NCBI GenBank assembly: GCA_017645305.1
Contig: JAGCPD010000021.1
Location: 1 to 46,999 of the forward strand
DNA length: 46,999 nucleotides
Direction of reading: 5' to 3'
Source of the DNA: Bacteroidaceae bacterium
GTDB taxonomy: Bacteria; Bacteroidota; Bacteroidia; Bacteroidales; Bacteroidaceae
The notes under the pieces are model-generated. The model did no database searches and was not told where the DNA came from. It saw only the letters and a program-made list of their open reading frames with translations. The position numbers and the translations under genes were made by a program. This document shows, piece after piece, positions 14,626 to 23,393 of this stretch. The first letter of the stretch is position 1, and every line of letters starts with the position of its first letter.

Positions 14626-14697
14626 AGCGTAAAGCGTAGCGTATCATAAAAAAATGATACGCCCCATGATAGCCTCGCCCTCACGGGTGGGGCTTTC
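14620..14697 (+). terminator. Composite 3' module, copy C
   Basis: Heptamers GCGTAAA twice, GCGTAGC, GTATCAT (14620-14647) start inside the DUF3987 stop codon. GTATCAT and ATGATAC form a small inverted repeat around an A-run. A hairpin with arms AGCCTCGCCC/GGGTGGGGCT and a TTTCCCTT tail follows. Same order as copies A and B. Confidence 0.7.
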
Positions 14698-14721
14698 CCT
14701 TATGCATCAGACTGTAAAAAT

Positions 14722-14758
14722 CACCCCAGGAGCTTGGCTGTCTCCTGGGGTGTATTTG
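14722..14758. terminator. Bidirectional terminator
   Basis: A perfect 11-bp stem, CACCCCAGGAG/CTCCTGGGGTG, with a 9-base loop, lies between convergent genes. T-rich tracts follow on both strands (TATTTGTTTG rightward; ATTTTTACAG leftward). Confidence 0.8.
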
Positions 14759-14764
14759 TTTGTT

Positions 14765-16858
14765 TTACCAGATATCCTCGGGTGTCTCGGGATTGTCGTA
14801 TATCTCCTTTGGACACCATTCTATGTAGTCGAGGAACAGCTGTTTGTTGGGGTTGTCCTGCACGCTCTTGAAACGCAGGTAATAGACCTTGTTTGCATCT
14901 ATCTGAGTACGGAGCAGGATACGGCGGGTTGTCTTGGCCAGAGAACGTGCCGTCTGGGTGCCGCCGGGTATTTCTGTAAAGTACTCGGGACCCTTCATGA
15001 AGCCGTTGTTACGCATCTGCTTGTCTATTTCGGCATTGTAGTCGTCGTCCTCGGTATCGCGCTCCCATTTAAGCAGGGGGTCAGTACCACCAAGCGACAT
15101 GTTCACGGGAATGCCAGCGGGGTAGAGGGCATCTTTGTTCTCGCCGTAATATACCTGGCAGATACCTCGCCAAGGACTTTCTGTTGATACACCCATTCTT
15201 ATCTCGTATGTTCCTGACATGGGAACGGGAGGCAGGCGCAGCGTTATGTCATAGATACCCTCGCAAAGCATTTCATCTGCCTGATAGTTGGGCCAGTCTT
15301 GATTAATACCATTCAGCAGGTAGAAAATCATGTCCTTGGTATTAATGTTGATATCATTGAAATACTGATATACTTCGTCTGCCGGGAATGAGTAACGGCG
15401 GAAGTAGCTCATGCATCGCATATCATTCGACATCATTTCAGGGGCAAAGTCCCAGACATCATAACGCAGGCGTGTACGCATCAGTTCCTTACGGACGTGG
15501 TCGTCATATACAAGAACCTTTTCGATGGGGTAGATGATGGAGTTCGCCAGCTTTACAAGTTTTGAATCTACATCGGTATCCACGTAGAGTCCTTCGTTCT
15601 CGCTGGTACATGATACCTCGTGATATGTGCCGTGTCTGCTATTGTCCACTTCGGGGAAGCGGTTCAGATATACGCCGTTGCTTTCCAGGCTTTCCCACAG
15701 GCGCAGCAAACGTCTTTTGCCCATAGTCACATAATGAGACCAGACGGGTACGGTGGGGGTCTTGTTCCTGCCGCCTTTTGAGGTGAAGCCTTTCTCGTTG
15801 TAGTGCAGTACCAGTTTGTCAACAGCCAGACGGCAAGGCAGTAGGTGATAGGTTACAAACTGATTAAGCAGGTTGTTCTCGTCCTTGTAGTTCTCGTCGT
15901 TTATGGCTTCGGGGTAGAATCCTTGTGTTGCCACCCATTCGCGTACGTCGTTGATGGTGATTTCCTGCAAGTCTTTCTTCAGGGTCCTTGTCCAGAAATC
16001 ATCTGTTTCAGCAAAAAGGGTAAAGCCGTATTTGCGGTTTTCCTGTGGCTGTACGTAGGTGCCGATGTTGGGCCACCAGCTCTCTGTAATGATTCCTGTC
16101 TTCACCAGCCTTTCATACTCATAGTCCTTTACGACAGAGAGTGTGTCTGTAAGTCCGCAGGCTTCTACCAGTTTTGCCATAATATAATACCCGCAATCAG
16201 GCTGTGTGGCATAAAGGTGTAAGGTGCTGCCAAGCGTCTCGCTTGTGGGATTGATGGTATAACCAATCTCGTGAATCCATCCGTTAATACATTCTATGTC
16301 TCTGTTGGTAAGGGATACGGGGCAGATGCCGTCAATATAGCAGGAGTCCGGGTCGTGACGGGCATAGACGGCGCTGATTTTACAGTCGGCCATCGTGTTA
16401 AGCGAGAACTCTTCGTTGTTGTCGGGGAATTCGCTTACGGTGAATGTCTTTCTGTCTGCATCCTTTCCGTCTAAAAGACTGTTCATTACAATAACATATC
16501 GGATGGAGTCTATAAGATGCTCGTTGGGAAACGCTTCCCAACTGGGTTCGGGAATAATGCCTTTGATGCACAGGGTATCCAAATACAGCTGGATGGCGTT
16601 GTTGGTGGGAGCAAAGCAGGTATATGCCCCGTATGCCGTCAGCAGCTGATAAACGGTGGTTTCTGTAAGTTCGCTGACTCTTTGTTCTTTTAGCAAGCGT
16701 ACGTACTCGCTGAATTGTTCGTGCTCGGAAAGGTAGCCGGCGATGGTACGTTCCTTGAAGACATAGCGTGCCGATTCATCAATTTGTTCGGAACAGCTAG
16801 TGGTAAGAATCATACCCATTAACAGAATGGGAATTAGGTTATAAATTTTGATTTTCAT
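14765..16858 (-). CDS. Fasciclin (FAS1) domain lipoprotein
   Basis: The 697-residue protein has a signal peptide ending in the lipobox LTTSC, then SEQ. Residues about 40-200 are a FAS1-like domain: TVYQLLTAYGAYTCFAPTN then NAIQLYLD is the typical FAS1 core, and DIECINGWIHEI a typical later strand. A second, weaker FAS1 unit begins near KYGFTLFAETDDFW. The C-terminal third is beta-rich without a recognised family. Such lipoproteins in Bacteroidetes are surface adhesion or glycan-binding accessories. It lies 53 bp after the CotH-like gene on the same strand and has its own -7 element, so the two may be one functional unit with partly separate expression. Confidence 0.75.
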   Translation of the reverse strand: MKIKIYNLIPILLMGMILTTSCSEQIDESARYVFKERTIAGYLSEHEQFSEYVRLLKEQRVSELTETTVYQLLTAYGAYTCFAPTNNAIQLYLDTLCIKGIIPEPSWEAFPNEHLIDSIRYVIVMNSLLDGKDADRKTFTVSEFPDNNEEFSLNTMADCKISAVYARHDPDSCYIDGICPVSLTNRDIECINGWIHEIGYTINPTSETLGSTLHLYATQPDCGYYIMAKLVEACGLTDTLSVVKDYEYERLVKTGIITESWWPNIGTYVQPQENRKYGFTLFAETDDFWTRTLKKDLQEITINDVREWVATQGFYPEAINDENYKDENNLLNQFVTYHLLPCRLAVDKLVLHYNEKGFTSKGGRNKTPTVPVWSHYVTMGKRRLLRLWESLESNGVYLNRFPEVDNSRHGTYHEVSCTSENEGLYVDTDVDSKLVKLANSIIYPIEKVLVYDDHVRKELMRTRLRYDVWDFAPEMMSNDMRCMSYFRRYSFPADEVYQYFNDININTKDMIFYLLNGINQDWPNYQADEMLCEGIYDITLRLPPVPMSGTYEIRMGVSTESPWRGICQVYYGENKDALYPAGIPVNMSLGGTDPLLKWERDTEDDDYNAEIDKQMRNNGFMKGPEYFTEIPGGTQTARSLAKTTRRILLRTQIDANKVYYLRFKSVQDNPNKQLFLDYIEWCPKEIYDNPETPEDIW

Positions 16859-16882
16859 TATATGATGTTGTTAATTTCAGTG

Positions 16883-16890
16883 CAAATGTA
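16883..16890 (-). promoter_or_regulatory. -7 promoter element for the FAS1 lipoprotein gene
   Basis: Reads TACATTTG on the minus strand, 25 bp before the start codon. It lies in the 53-bp gap after the CotH-like gene. Confidence 0.45.
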
Positions 16891-16911
16891 CAAATAATTT
16901 TAATTAATGGA

Positions 16912-19900
16912 CTATTTTTTCATTATTTTCTTTACAATTACCGTTCCATTACTATAGAATTGCTTGCATATACAGATTCCCTTGGCTGGTGCTGACATTT
17001 TCTGACCATTCAGACTGTAGTATTCCGTTCTGAGGAGTTGGCCTGCAATGTCCGGTGTGAGTTTCTGTACGTTGTCTATGATTTCCTGTTCCTGCCCGTT
17101 CCTGCCTGCATCGTCGTTGTAATACAGGTCGGCAAGTGTGAAGTTGTCATAGGTACTCAGGATGTTGCTCTTTCCGATGGTGGGGATATTCATAAGGAAG
17201 GTGTTATTGCCTCCGTCGGGGTATCTGCCGTAGGATTGCTTGCTTCCCTGAATGTTGTAACAGAGCGCATCTGCCCAGCTTCCGTCCTCTGCCTGAATGA
17301 TTACCACGCCTCCGTCTGCGTTCTCCAGTTTAAAGGGTGCGTGCAGTTGACTTACCTGCTCCCTCTTGGATGCCCATATAACCCTTGTACTGTGTGCCGG
17401 TACAATGGTGGAAATATTGTCGCTGCCCGTAATCTGGTATTTGGCAGGTTTGTCGGCATTGTCGCTAAGATACATGCCTGCTATGTCTATATCCTGGTCG
17501 GTGGTGTTATAGAGCTCTATCCAGTCATCGCGCTTTCCGTATTCGTTCACATAAATATCGTTGCCGGCACTTACCTCGTTGATGCGGATGGGCGATGCCC
17601 CGGCGGCAACATACTGCTCTGCTTCCATGATGGGTTCAAACAGGGCGGTATAGGAAGCATCGGCATCTTCAGAAAGGGTTATCTGGTTATTTTCGTTAAC
17701 CACCATGGGCGTGTCGCTGTATCTTTGCAGGTTCGCTTCCCAGTAGATATCGGTTGAACCCGGTACGTTGTTGTGGACTTCTACGCTAATGACGTTTTGT
17801 CCTTTCCTGAAATAGGAAGGAGCAATGCTAAAGGAACCTGAATCGGGGTTGCCGTTGGCATAGGTCGTTGCATACGTGCCGTATTGTATATCGCCCTCCG
17901 GCATCAGATAGCGATAGACTTCCACACCGTTTACATACACCACAAAGCCGTCGTCTGCGATGTAGTTGAGGGTGAACGAATCATCGTTGGCGGGTTTGTC
18001 TGACAGTTGGAATTCTTTTCTGAAGTAATAGGTGATGTATTTGTTGGAAGCATCGTTTCCGTAGCTCAGCGTTGTCTGGTAGTCGCGCTGCCCTCCGGTA
18101 TAATAGCCCAAAGGCGCATTTCCCTGTTCCCAGTCAGAGGCATCGTAGTCAGGCATCTGCCAGGATTCTCCGTCCATAGAGCCCCGGTCATAATATTGCC
18201 ATATATCCTTGGACGGGAACACATACTGCTGGCTTCCAGACATACTGGCCCATCCTTTGAAACGATAACCTGCAGGTGCCGTTGCCGTAAGGGTTACGGG
18301 AGCAAAGAGGGTTCCGTCGAAACTGTTGCCGGGAACGGGCAGATTGTCCAGCATAAGCGAAGCCTGCGGTATGTTGGCCTTGAAAGTTACCTTCATGCCG
18401 TTCCCCAGCCGATAACTGTCTCGCAGGGAATTGATACGTGCCTGGCGACTGGAATTGCTGGTCATATTGTTGCGTTGCTCGTTGAAGGAGGTCCAGGGCT
18501 GTTTGCCTTCCATAGCCAAGGCGGGTTCCACCAGTCGGCAGATACTGTCTCCGATGGTACTGCACCTCTCGGGGGTGAAAACGCTACCGCCCAACAGACA
18601 GTAGGCATTCACAAACTGACGCTGGAACTGCGGGTTCTGCTTCATCCCGTTGTAAATCTGAAGCATCTCGTTGCTATTGTTGTTGTTAATCAGGCTCACT
18701 CCGTTACTGTTGCTCCAACCCCAATCCTGATCGTGCAGGGTAAGGTGGAACTTGCCGTCAGGCAGGGAACGGTAGCCTTTCAGGTTGTTGTGGTTGCAAA
18801 TCCAGTCTGAACACCCTATATATGAGATGGCGGCAAAGAAGTTTATCACCTCGTCCATATCCACTTTCTGGCGAATCTGGTTATATACATCGTCATCGGC
18901 AGCTTTTCTGCTAAGGGCGAGCCATTCGTTGAATGCATCTTTTGTTCCTGCCTTCTGGAAATACCCGTTGCTGTACTCAAAGGCATCCATCTCGTCATCA
19001 TCGTATCCGTAGTTGGCAGCTCCGTTGTAACGGTTGTTGGGCTCCCGCAGATTCAGTTGTGCAACGTAATCTCCGTTGAAGAATACGTGTACGGGCTGGT
19101 AATCCTGTGCATCTATGTAGAATCCGTTGGATATGAGCACCTGTTGTGTAATGGCATCCCTGACACGTCCGTGTGCTTGTGAGTTGTTGTCGTTTCCTCC
19201 GTTGCGGATTTGCAGTTGCTTGTATTTGTTGTAAGGCTTGTAGGTGAAGAAAGGATAGTCGAAACTGGTGGTTCCTTCGTAAATCTTACTGGCCTTTAGC
19301 TTGAATGAAGACGGTGCATAGTGCCGGCTCCATCCTCCGCTGATGATGAATTCCGCTTCTTGGTTGATAACCATCTTTCCGTCCGGGGTGATATATTCGA
19401 AGTTCACGGGACGTTCCCAATCCATGTTGATATTCGATTGGCCGTGGTTTCGCCCACTCACACCGTTTGTGCCGTCAACATACACACCAATGGTGCTGTC
19501 GTACAGGTTATCGGGGTTGGTGGTTATGGCAATAACGGGCAGGTAGTAGTCATTCTCGTCATAGATGTATGAGCGTGTTATTACCTTGCTGGGCAGATAT
19601 CCGTCTTGGAATAGTCTGAGGCGCAGGCTTGTTGTCTCTGAGATGTTGAATACTCCGTCTGTGCTTACCGTTCCGTTATACTGCGTAGGTGTAGTGCCGT
19701 CTGTCGTGTAGCGCAGGGTGGCACCTTGGGGGAAGCTGACTTTTACATCGAACGGGTTGGTAAACAGGCGTGAGTCCGTATCTACCTCGGGAGCATTCAG
19801 ACGGAACTCGGTAAAGGTTGCTGCATTGTTGGCAGCCCCCGGCGTGGGGTCACCGTTATAGCTCCACTCGTTATCCGTCAGGTCCTTCCTTGCCCATGAG

Positions 19901-21942
19901 CAACGTGCAATGGCTGTGGGGTAGTCTATGGTAATAAACGGATTCTGGCCATCCTCGCTAAGGAAGATTTGCCCGCCCTCGGTGTTGAGCTTGAAAGGCA
20001 CTTGCCTTACTGCCTGGTCGCCAAACTCGCCGTCAGCGGCATTGTGGTCGAAAAAGATGCATCTGTAACCGTGAGGTTCTACTACTCCCACATCTGGCAG
20101 GGTGAATTTCCTCAGGTCGGAAGCGTCGTCACTTATATAGAGATAACGCAGTGATATACGCTTGTCTGATTTGTTGTAAAGCTCTATCCATGCTCCGTAG
20201 TTCCAGGAAAAGTCGATTGTCTGGTCGATGTTGGCAACGTTTACCTCTGTGGCTATCAGCGAGGCAGGGATGTCTATATCCACATCCCCCTCATCATATG
20301 CACCTTCTACAATGCTCATTCCGCAGTCGTAGAATTTGCCTCCCCAGTTCTGCTGTATGTAAGTGGCAATCACGTTTTTGCCCACTTGCAGGTATTTGGC
20401 AGGAATCTCAATCTTAACGGGGTTCTTACCGTCTGTCCATCCCTGTTGACTGTCTATCAAATGTCCGTTTACGTAGATGGAGTAGGCATCGTCATGACAA
20501 ACGTTAACGTAATAGGCTGTGGAACTTTTAACCTCATCTAACTCGAAGTCACGCCTGATCCAGTAATTGGTGTTGTCTCCGCCCGGCCAGACGGTCTTCA
20601 CTTCGGACATATAGCCCCAGTTGCCAATGGGCATCTCGGCCTCAGTCCACATACTGTCATCGAAGTCGGCCTCCGTCCAGGTCAACGTTTCCACGCGGCC
20701 CTCTATTGCCATGTCCTTAATTCTGGACCAAGAATCTTCGTCCCGATAGAAGCAATAGTTATAATAAGATGTGCCTACCCATAGTTCTTTCTGTTCTGTT
20801 TCGTCGTAAAGACTGATGCCCGAAAGGGTGATTTTTGTATTCTCTTCTGATGTGGCGATGTATAGCGCCAGCTTCATATCCTGGATGTCTGTACCCTGAA
20901 TTCCGCTTTCATCTATCTGTGTTTCTCTTTCAGTTTCAAATATATAGTTTTTCGTGAAGAAATGTGTTTCATCTTCCTCGTTTTCAGATAGTTTAACAAT
21001 AATATCTGTTGTTCCCTTGTTGGTTGATAGGGTAGCTTTGAAGCGGTAAGTGTGACTATCCTGAATGGTAATGGGAGTCTTGAATTGCACACGTCCGTTA
21101 TCTGAATCTGATACCGGAGTGGGCATGCTTATCTGGTAAACATCGCCAGGTTGAGCCTCATACAGTTTGCTCCATCCGTGTATGTCGCTTTCTATGTTAG
21201 AGTTGTTCCCTGCATATCCGCCTTCCGAGTTAAAGAGCAGACGGGCTGTCCATGTCTTGCTGTATCCCATTGGCAGGTTGCCTATGTTGCCTGTGTTAGG
21301 GGATGCATAAAGACCGCAGTCTGCAAAGGCCCCTCCATAATTGTTGTGTACATGCAGGGCTATGATGTTTTCTGAGCCGTCTGTCTTAAGCAATGCTTTC
21401 TGTTCGTCTGTAAGCTGTATGAATTCGCTTTCGTCCCAACTTGTATCCGTTTCTCTTACCAAAGTGCCGTTAATATAGAAATGACTTTCACCGTCATCGT
21501 GCCCACATGCCAGAAATACTTCTTTGGGCAGCTCCCCGTCCAGAGTAAACGAGCGGCGGATATATATGTCGGCTACATTCATATCGGTACACCACTGGTA
21601 AGATTTCATGTTCTTATAGTATTCTGATGACGAGAAGGGCGCCTGATGTGTCTCCCAGGCAAATTCGTCATCGGTGGGCTGATATTGCGGATGGAACCAT
21701 TCCCGGTCATGCTCGTCCGTGGGCGGTGTTCCCTGGCAATCCAGCTCTTCGCCCCATCCCACATATACACCCCTGTTCACGGTATATGTCAGAGCTTCCC
21801 AACTGACATTGCTGTAATATGCCGATGGAAGTAATTCTATATTTGCTCCTAATTGCTCAATTCCAATGGCAAAGGCGGGGCAGTATATCAGCGCTATCAG
21901 CAAAAAAGATAGGCAGACCTTTGTAATGTTAATTGTTTTCAC
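16912..21942 (-). CDS. Giant secreted CotH-kinase-like protein with lamin-tail domains
   Basis: At 1,676 residues this is the largest gene here. It has an N-terminal signal peptide (cut after CPAFA). Residues about 20-560 carry two similar lectin-like beta modules (GHDDGESHFYINGTLV and CHDDAYSIYVNGHLI). A lamin-tail domain follows near 570-690 (GAWIELYNKSDKRISL), then a chitobiase-like beta strand repeat (LRYTTDGTTPTQYNG). The CotH kinase core lies near 800-1,140 (YLPVIAITTNP, SFKLKASKIYEG, LQIRNGGND, LTLHDQDWGW). More lectin and lamin-tail modules follow, then a T9SS-like end (YYSLNGQKMSAPAKGI, IVKKIMKK). CotH proteins phosphorylate secreted proteins, so an extracellular kinase is possible; whether the active residues are kept needs alignment. 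Confidence 0.8.
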   Translation of the reverse strand: MKTINITKVCLSFLLIALIYCPAFAIGIEQLGANIELLPSAYYSNVSWEALTYTVNRGVYVGWGEELDCQGTPPTDEHDREWFHPQYQPTDDEFAWETHQAPFSSSEYYKNMKSYQWCTDMNVADIYIRRSFTLDGELPKEVFLACGHDDGESHFYINGTLVRETDTSWDESEFIQLTDEQKALLKTDGSENIIALHVHNNYGGAFADCGLYASPNTGNIGNLPMGYSKTWTARLLFNSEGGYAGNNSNIESDIHGWSKLYEAQPGDVYQISMPTPVSDSDNGRVQFKTPITIQDSHTYRFKATLSTNKGTTDIIVKLSENEEDETHFFTKNYIFETERETQIDESGIQGTDIQDMKLALYIATSEENTKITLSGISLYDETEQKELWVGTSYYNYCFYRDEDSWSRIKDMAIEGRVETLTWTEADFDDSMWTEAEMPIGNWGYMSEVKTVWPGGDNTNYWIRRDFELDEVKSSTAYYVNVCHDDAYSIYVNGHLIDSQQGWTDGKNPVKIEIPAKYLQVGKNVIATYIQQNWGGKFYDCGMSIVEGAYDEGDVDIDIPASLIATEVNVANIDQTIDFSWNYGAWIELYNKSDKRISLRYLYISDDASDLRKFTLPDVGVVEPHGYRCIFFDHNAADGEFGDQAVRQVPFKLNTEGGQIFLSEDGQNPFITIDYPTAIARCSWARKDLTDNEWSYNGDPTPGAANNAATFTEFRLNAPEVDTDSRLFTNPFDVKVSFPQGATLRYTTDGTTPTQYNGTVSTDGVFNISETTSLRLRLFQDGYLPSKVITRSYIYDENDYYLPVIAITTNPDNLYDSTIGVYVDGTNGVSGRNHGQSNINMDWERPVNFEYITPDGKMVINQEAEFIISGGWSRHYAPSSFKLKASKIYEGTTSFDYPFFTYKPYNKYKQLQIRNGGNDNNSQAHGRVRDAITQQVLISNGFYIDAQDYQPVHVFFNGDYVAQLNLREPNNRYNGAANYGYDDDEMDAFEYSNGYFQKAGTKDAFNEWLALSRKAADDDVYNQIRQKVDMDEVINFFAAISYIGCSDWICNHNNLKGYRSLPDGKFHLTLHDQDWGWSNSNGVSLINNNNSNEMLQIYNGMKQNPQFQRQFVNAYCLLGGSVFTPERCSTIGDSICRLVEPALAMEGKQPWTSFNEQRNNMTSNSSRQARINSLRDSYRLGNGMKVTFKANIPQASLMLDNLPVPGNSFDGTLFAPVTLTATAPAGYRFKGWASMSGSQQYVFPSKDIWQYYDRGSMDGESWQMPDYDASDWEQGNAPLGYYTGGQRDYQTTLSYGNDASNKYITYYFRKEFQLSDKPANDDSFTLNYIADDGFVVYVNGVEVYRYLMPEGDIQYGTYATTYANGNPDSGSFSIAPSYFRKGQNVISVEVHNNVPGSTDIYWEANLQRYSDTPMVVNENNQITLSEDADASYTALFEPIMEAEQYVAAGASPIRINEVSAGNDIYVNEYGKRDDWIELYNTTDQDIDIAGMYLSDNADKPAKYQITGSDNISTIVPAHSTRVIWASKREQVSQLHAPFKLENADGGVVIIQAEDGSWADALCYNIQGSKQSYGRYPDGGNNTFLMNIPTIGKSNILSTYDNFTLADLYYNDDAGRNGQEQEIIDNVQKLTPDIAGQLLRTEYYSLNGQKMSAPAKGICICKQFYSNGTVIVKKIMKK

Positions 21943-21997
21943 GATTTGTGGCTTTTTCTTTCAGTTGGTGAATGGCAAAAATCTCTTTATTGCCCTG

Positions 21998-22005
21998 CAA
22001 AATTA
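21998..22005 (-). promoter_or_regulatory. -7 promoter element for the CotH-like gene
   Basis: Reads TAATTTTG on the minus strand, with CTTATTCG just upstream as in other promoters here. The leader would be about 50 nt. Confidence 0.45.
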
Positions 22006-22026
22006 CGAATAAGCAGACGGTCTTCC

Positions 22027-23283
22027 TTATCCTAAGAAACTGATGAGGACACCAGCGGCTACCGCTGAGCCGATAACGCCTGAGATATTAGAACTCATGC
22101 AGTAGTTGAGCACGTGATTCTTGGGGTCATACTTGGTGCTGATACCGTTGCAGACACGACTGGCCATAGGAACGGCACTCAGACCCGTAGCTCCGATAAG
22201 CGGATTAATCTTCTTCTTGGCAAAGAGGTTCCAAACCTTGACCATGCAGATACCGCTGGCAATACTGAGGGCGAAGGCACAGAAACCACCGGCTACAATA
22301 CCCAGAGTCTGTACGTTGATGAATGCATCTACCGTCATGGTGGCACCTACGCAGAGCCCCAGGAAGATGGTGGCTGCATTCATGATGCCGTTGCTGGCTG
22401 CATCAAAGAGGCGGTTGGTGTCGTTGCCTATCTCCTTAACGAGGTTACCGAACATGAGCATGCCAACCAAGCTGACAGCTGTGGGAACGAAGATGGCCAC
22501 AATAGTGGTAACGGCGATGGGGAAGATAATCTTCAGTACGCGTATGTTCTTAATCTCCAATGTATCGGGGTAAAGTCTGTCCATTTCCTTCATGTTGATG
22601 CGCAGTTCCTTCTCGGAACAAAGCAACTTCACTACCAAAGGAATGATTACAGGAACCAATGCCATATAGCTGTAGGCTGCAATGGCGATGGGACCCAACA
22701 AGTGGGGAGCCAACTTGATGGTGGTAAAGATGGCGGTAGGACCGTCGGCACCACCGATAATACCCAGTGAACCGGCCTCCTGAGGAGTGAAACCAACCAA
22801 CAGAGCTACCAACAGTACGGCAAAGATGCCCATCTGGGCGGCTGCACCGAAGATAGCCAGCTTCAGGTTACGAAGCATAGGGCCGAAGTCGGTAAGCGCA
22901 CCTACACCCATGAAGATGATGGGGGGGAGCAGACCGCTCTTGATGAGGGCGTAGTAGAGGTAGTTCATCAGACCCAGGTCATGTGCTATCTGGTGGAGCG
23001 GCATCTCGTATATGTTCTTCATTACCATCTTGCCGTTCTCCATAACAGGCACGAAGCCATCGCTATTGGCCTGCAGGACACCCATGCCGCCGCCAGGGAA
23101 GTTGGCGATGAGCACGCCGAAGGCGATGGGTACGAGCAAGAGGGGTTCGTATTTCTTAACGATGCCCAGATAGAGCAACGTAAAGGCAAGCAGGTACATG
23201 ATGATGAACATGGGATTCTCTGCGATAGCGGAGAAGGCTGTCATCTGGAAGAGCTTGTCTAATATATCACTTATTAAATTCAT
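22027..23283 (-). CDS. oadB: Sodium-pumping decarboxylase beta subunit
   Basis: OadB is the inner-membrane channel that couples decarboxylation of the carboxybiotin on OadA to export of two Na+. The 418 residues are mostly hydrophobic, with about ten membrane helices. Family motifs are visible: GVLIANFPGGG, FMGVGALTDFGP, LGIIGGADGPTAIF (the region with the conserved Asp used in Na+ transport) and GLSAVPMASRV near the end. The length is typical for the family. It is the last gene of the oadG-oadA-oadB operon, 96 bp after oadA, and that gap is full of heptamers. Confidence 0.93.
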   Translation of the reverse strand: MNLISDILDKLFQMTAFSAIAENPMFIIMYLLAFTLLYLGIVKKYEPLLLVPIAFGVLIANFPGGGMGVLQANSDGFVPVMENGKMVMKNIYEMPLHQIAHDLGLMNYLYYALIKSGLLPPIIFMGVGALTDFGPMLRNLKLAIFGAAAQMGIFAVLLVALLVGFTPQEAGSLGIIGGADGPTAIFTTIKLAPHLLGPIAIAAYSYMALVPVIIPLVVKLLCSEKELRINMKEMDRLYPDTLEIKNIRVLKIIFPIAVTTIVAIFVPTAVSLVGMLMFGNLVKEIGNDTNRLFDAASNGIMNAATIFLGLCVGATMTVDAFINVQTLGIVAGGFCAFALSIASGICMVKVWNLFAKKKINPLIGATGLSAVPMASRVCNGISTKYDPKNHVLNYCMSSNISGVIGSAVAAGVLISFLG

Positions 23284-23393
23284 AATCCATAATTTTTAAT
23301 TCATAATTATCTTTTGTCTATAATTCACAATTATCCGTTTTATCTGGTTGTTGGGAAAAACTGTAAAATGAATCGTGAATTATGAATTTAGAA
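23280..23393. repeat. Heptamer runs between oadA and oadB
   Basis: 23280-23335: TCATAAT, CCATAAT, TTTTAAT, TCATAAT, TATCTTT, TGTCTAT, AATTCAC, AATTATC. A second run of GAATTAT-type units at about 23370-23393 overlaps the oadA stop codon and last residues. It sits on both ends of the gap. Confidence 0.65.

Noticed and set aside
17038..18810. Long frames opposite the CotH-like gene (239 and 267 codons)
   Set aside because: Antisense shadows of a well-conserved gene; no promoter or family features.
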